A DNA stretch of 14,103 nucleotides from an uncultured Clostridia bacterium (GTDB lineage Bacteria; Bacillota; Clostridia; Christensenellales; Aristaeellaceae). The stretch covers positions 1 to 14,103 of the forward strand of contig CAMOHY010000030.1 of the NCBI GenBank assembly GCA_946615495.1, read 5' to 3'. This document shows, piece by piece, positions 13,835 through 14,103 of the stretch (position 1 is its first letter; each line of letters starts with the position of its first letter). The position numbers and the translations under genes were made by a program. Under the pieces are notes generated by a model. It saw only the letters and a program-made list of their open reading frames with translations, searched no databases and was not told the DNA's origin.

Positions 13835-14103
13835 TTTCCGTCTTCTTTCCAGGAAAGCGCCTCGTTCCGCACTTCATCCCCGTTCATCGCCCGGCTGACG
13901 ATTTCCAGGCGTCTGACGGAAATATCAGAAAAGCGGAACGGACGTCCGTTTTGATCTCGTTCGCAGCCGATATACAGATTGCCCAGGTAAGAAGCGATTT
14001 TGCTGTCCGCTTCCGCGCGCAATTCGCCGTCCACATAGATTTGGTAATGGTTCTGGTTTTTCACCAGGGTGATCACCGCCTGATCCGCCGGGTGGATTTC
14101 CAC
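13831..14103 (-). CDS. LamG/concanavalin-like domain protein, C-terminal part (runs off window)
   Basis: The frame is open to the right edge; 90 C-terminal residues are visible. VITLVKNQNHYQIYVDGELRA, then LGNLYIGCERDQNGRPFRF and SDISVRRLEIVSRAMNGDEV, follow the strand pattern of LamG_3-type jelly-roll domains: an internal YVDG turn, the LYIG strand, and a final strand with RxLE..RAMxxDEV. Such domains bind carbohydrate or mediate surface contacts. What precedes it cannot be seen, so a larger enzyme or membrane protein carrying this domain at its C-terminus is possible. Its stop overlaps the start of the double GT-C-like gene as ATGA, placing it in the same surface-glycan operon. Confidence 0.6.
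   Translation of the reverse strand: MEIHPADQAVITLVKNQNHYQIYVDGELRAEADSKIASYLGNLYIGCERDQNGRPFRFSDISVRRLEIVSRAMNGDEVRNEALSWKEDGK

Overview
The window looks like a chromosomal segment from a GC-rich member of the Clostridia (Bacillota), probably a gut anaerobe. The basis is strong AGGAGG-type ribosome binding sites, consensus -35/-10 promoters with 17-bp spacers, an ECF sigma factor paired with a membrane-anchored partner, and a complete-looking galacturonate catabolic operon. The genus cannot be told from the sequence alone.

Layout. (1) Positions 2-1409, + strand: the tail of an ECF sigma factor and its overlapping, membrane-anchored candidate anti-sigma/DUF4179-like protein. (2) Positions 1410-1588: a gene-free stretch packed with four consecutive hairpins. 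(3) Positions 1589-2604, - strand: an azlC-azlD branched-chain amino acid exporter pair with its own consensus promoter, divergent from (4). (4) Positions 2853-8244, + strand: a uronate operon, uxaC - eda(KDPG aldolase fused to a VOC domain) - uxaB - uxaA, with a consensus promoter and a strong intrinsic terminator. (5) Positions 8325-9623: a scar of decayed or foreign pieces. It holds a 14-bp perfect palindrome, a second terminator, an orphan coiled-coil ORF without a ribosome binding site, a glyoxalase-like gene cut after 50 codons, and a GyrI-like gene lacking its N-terminus and frameshifted. (6) Positions 9624-14103, - strand: a surface-glycan operon of a LamG-like protein (running off the window), a 1036-residue membrane protein built from two homologous GT-C-like halves, and wecB (UDP-GlcNAc 2-epimerase), with ATGA overlaps at each junction.

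How the genes work together. The uronate operon converts galacturonate to tagaturonate (UxaC), altronate (UxaB), 2-keto-3-deoxygluconate (UxaA) and, after phosphorylation by a KDG kinase not present here, to pyruvate and glyceraldehyde-3-phosphate (Eda). No transporter or regulator gene lies in the operon. The minus-strand operon at the right suggests assembly of a ManNAc-containing cell-surface polymer: WecB makes UDP-ManNAc and the double GT-C-like protein is a candidate sugar transferase or polymer-processing enzyme.

The most interesting items are the internally duplicated 1036-aa membrane protein, the aldolase-VOC fusion with most of a glyoxalase-type metal site retained, the hairpin array at 1420-1564 with four alternating copies of one 6-mer, and the recombination scar whose right edge coincides with the wecB stop codon. 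I found no clear previously undescribed defence or mobile system.
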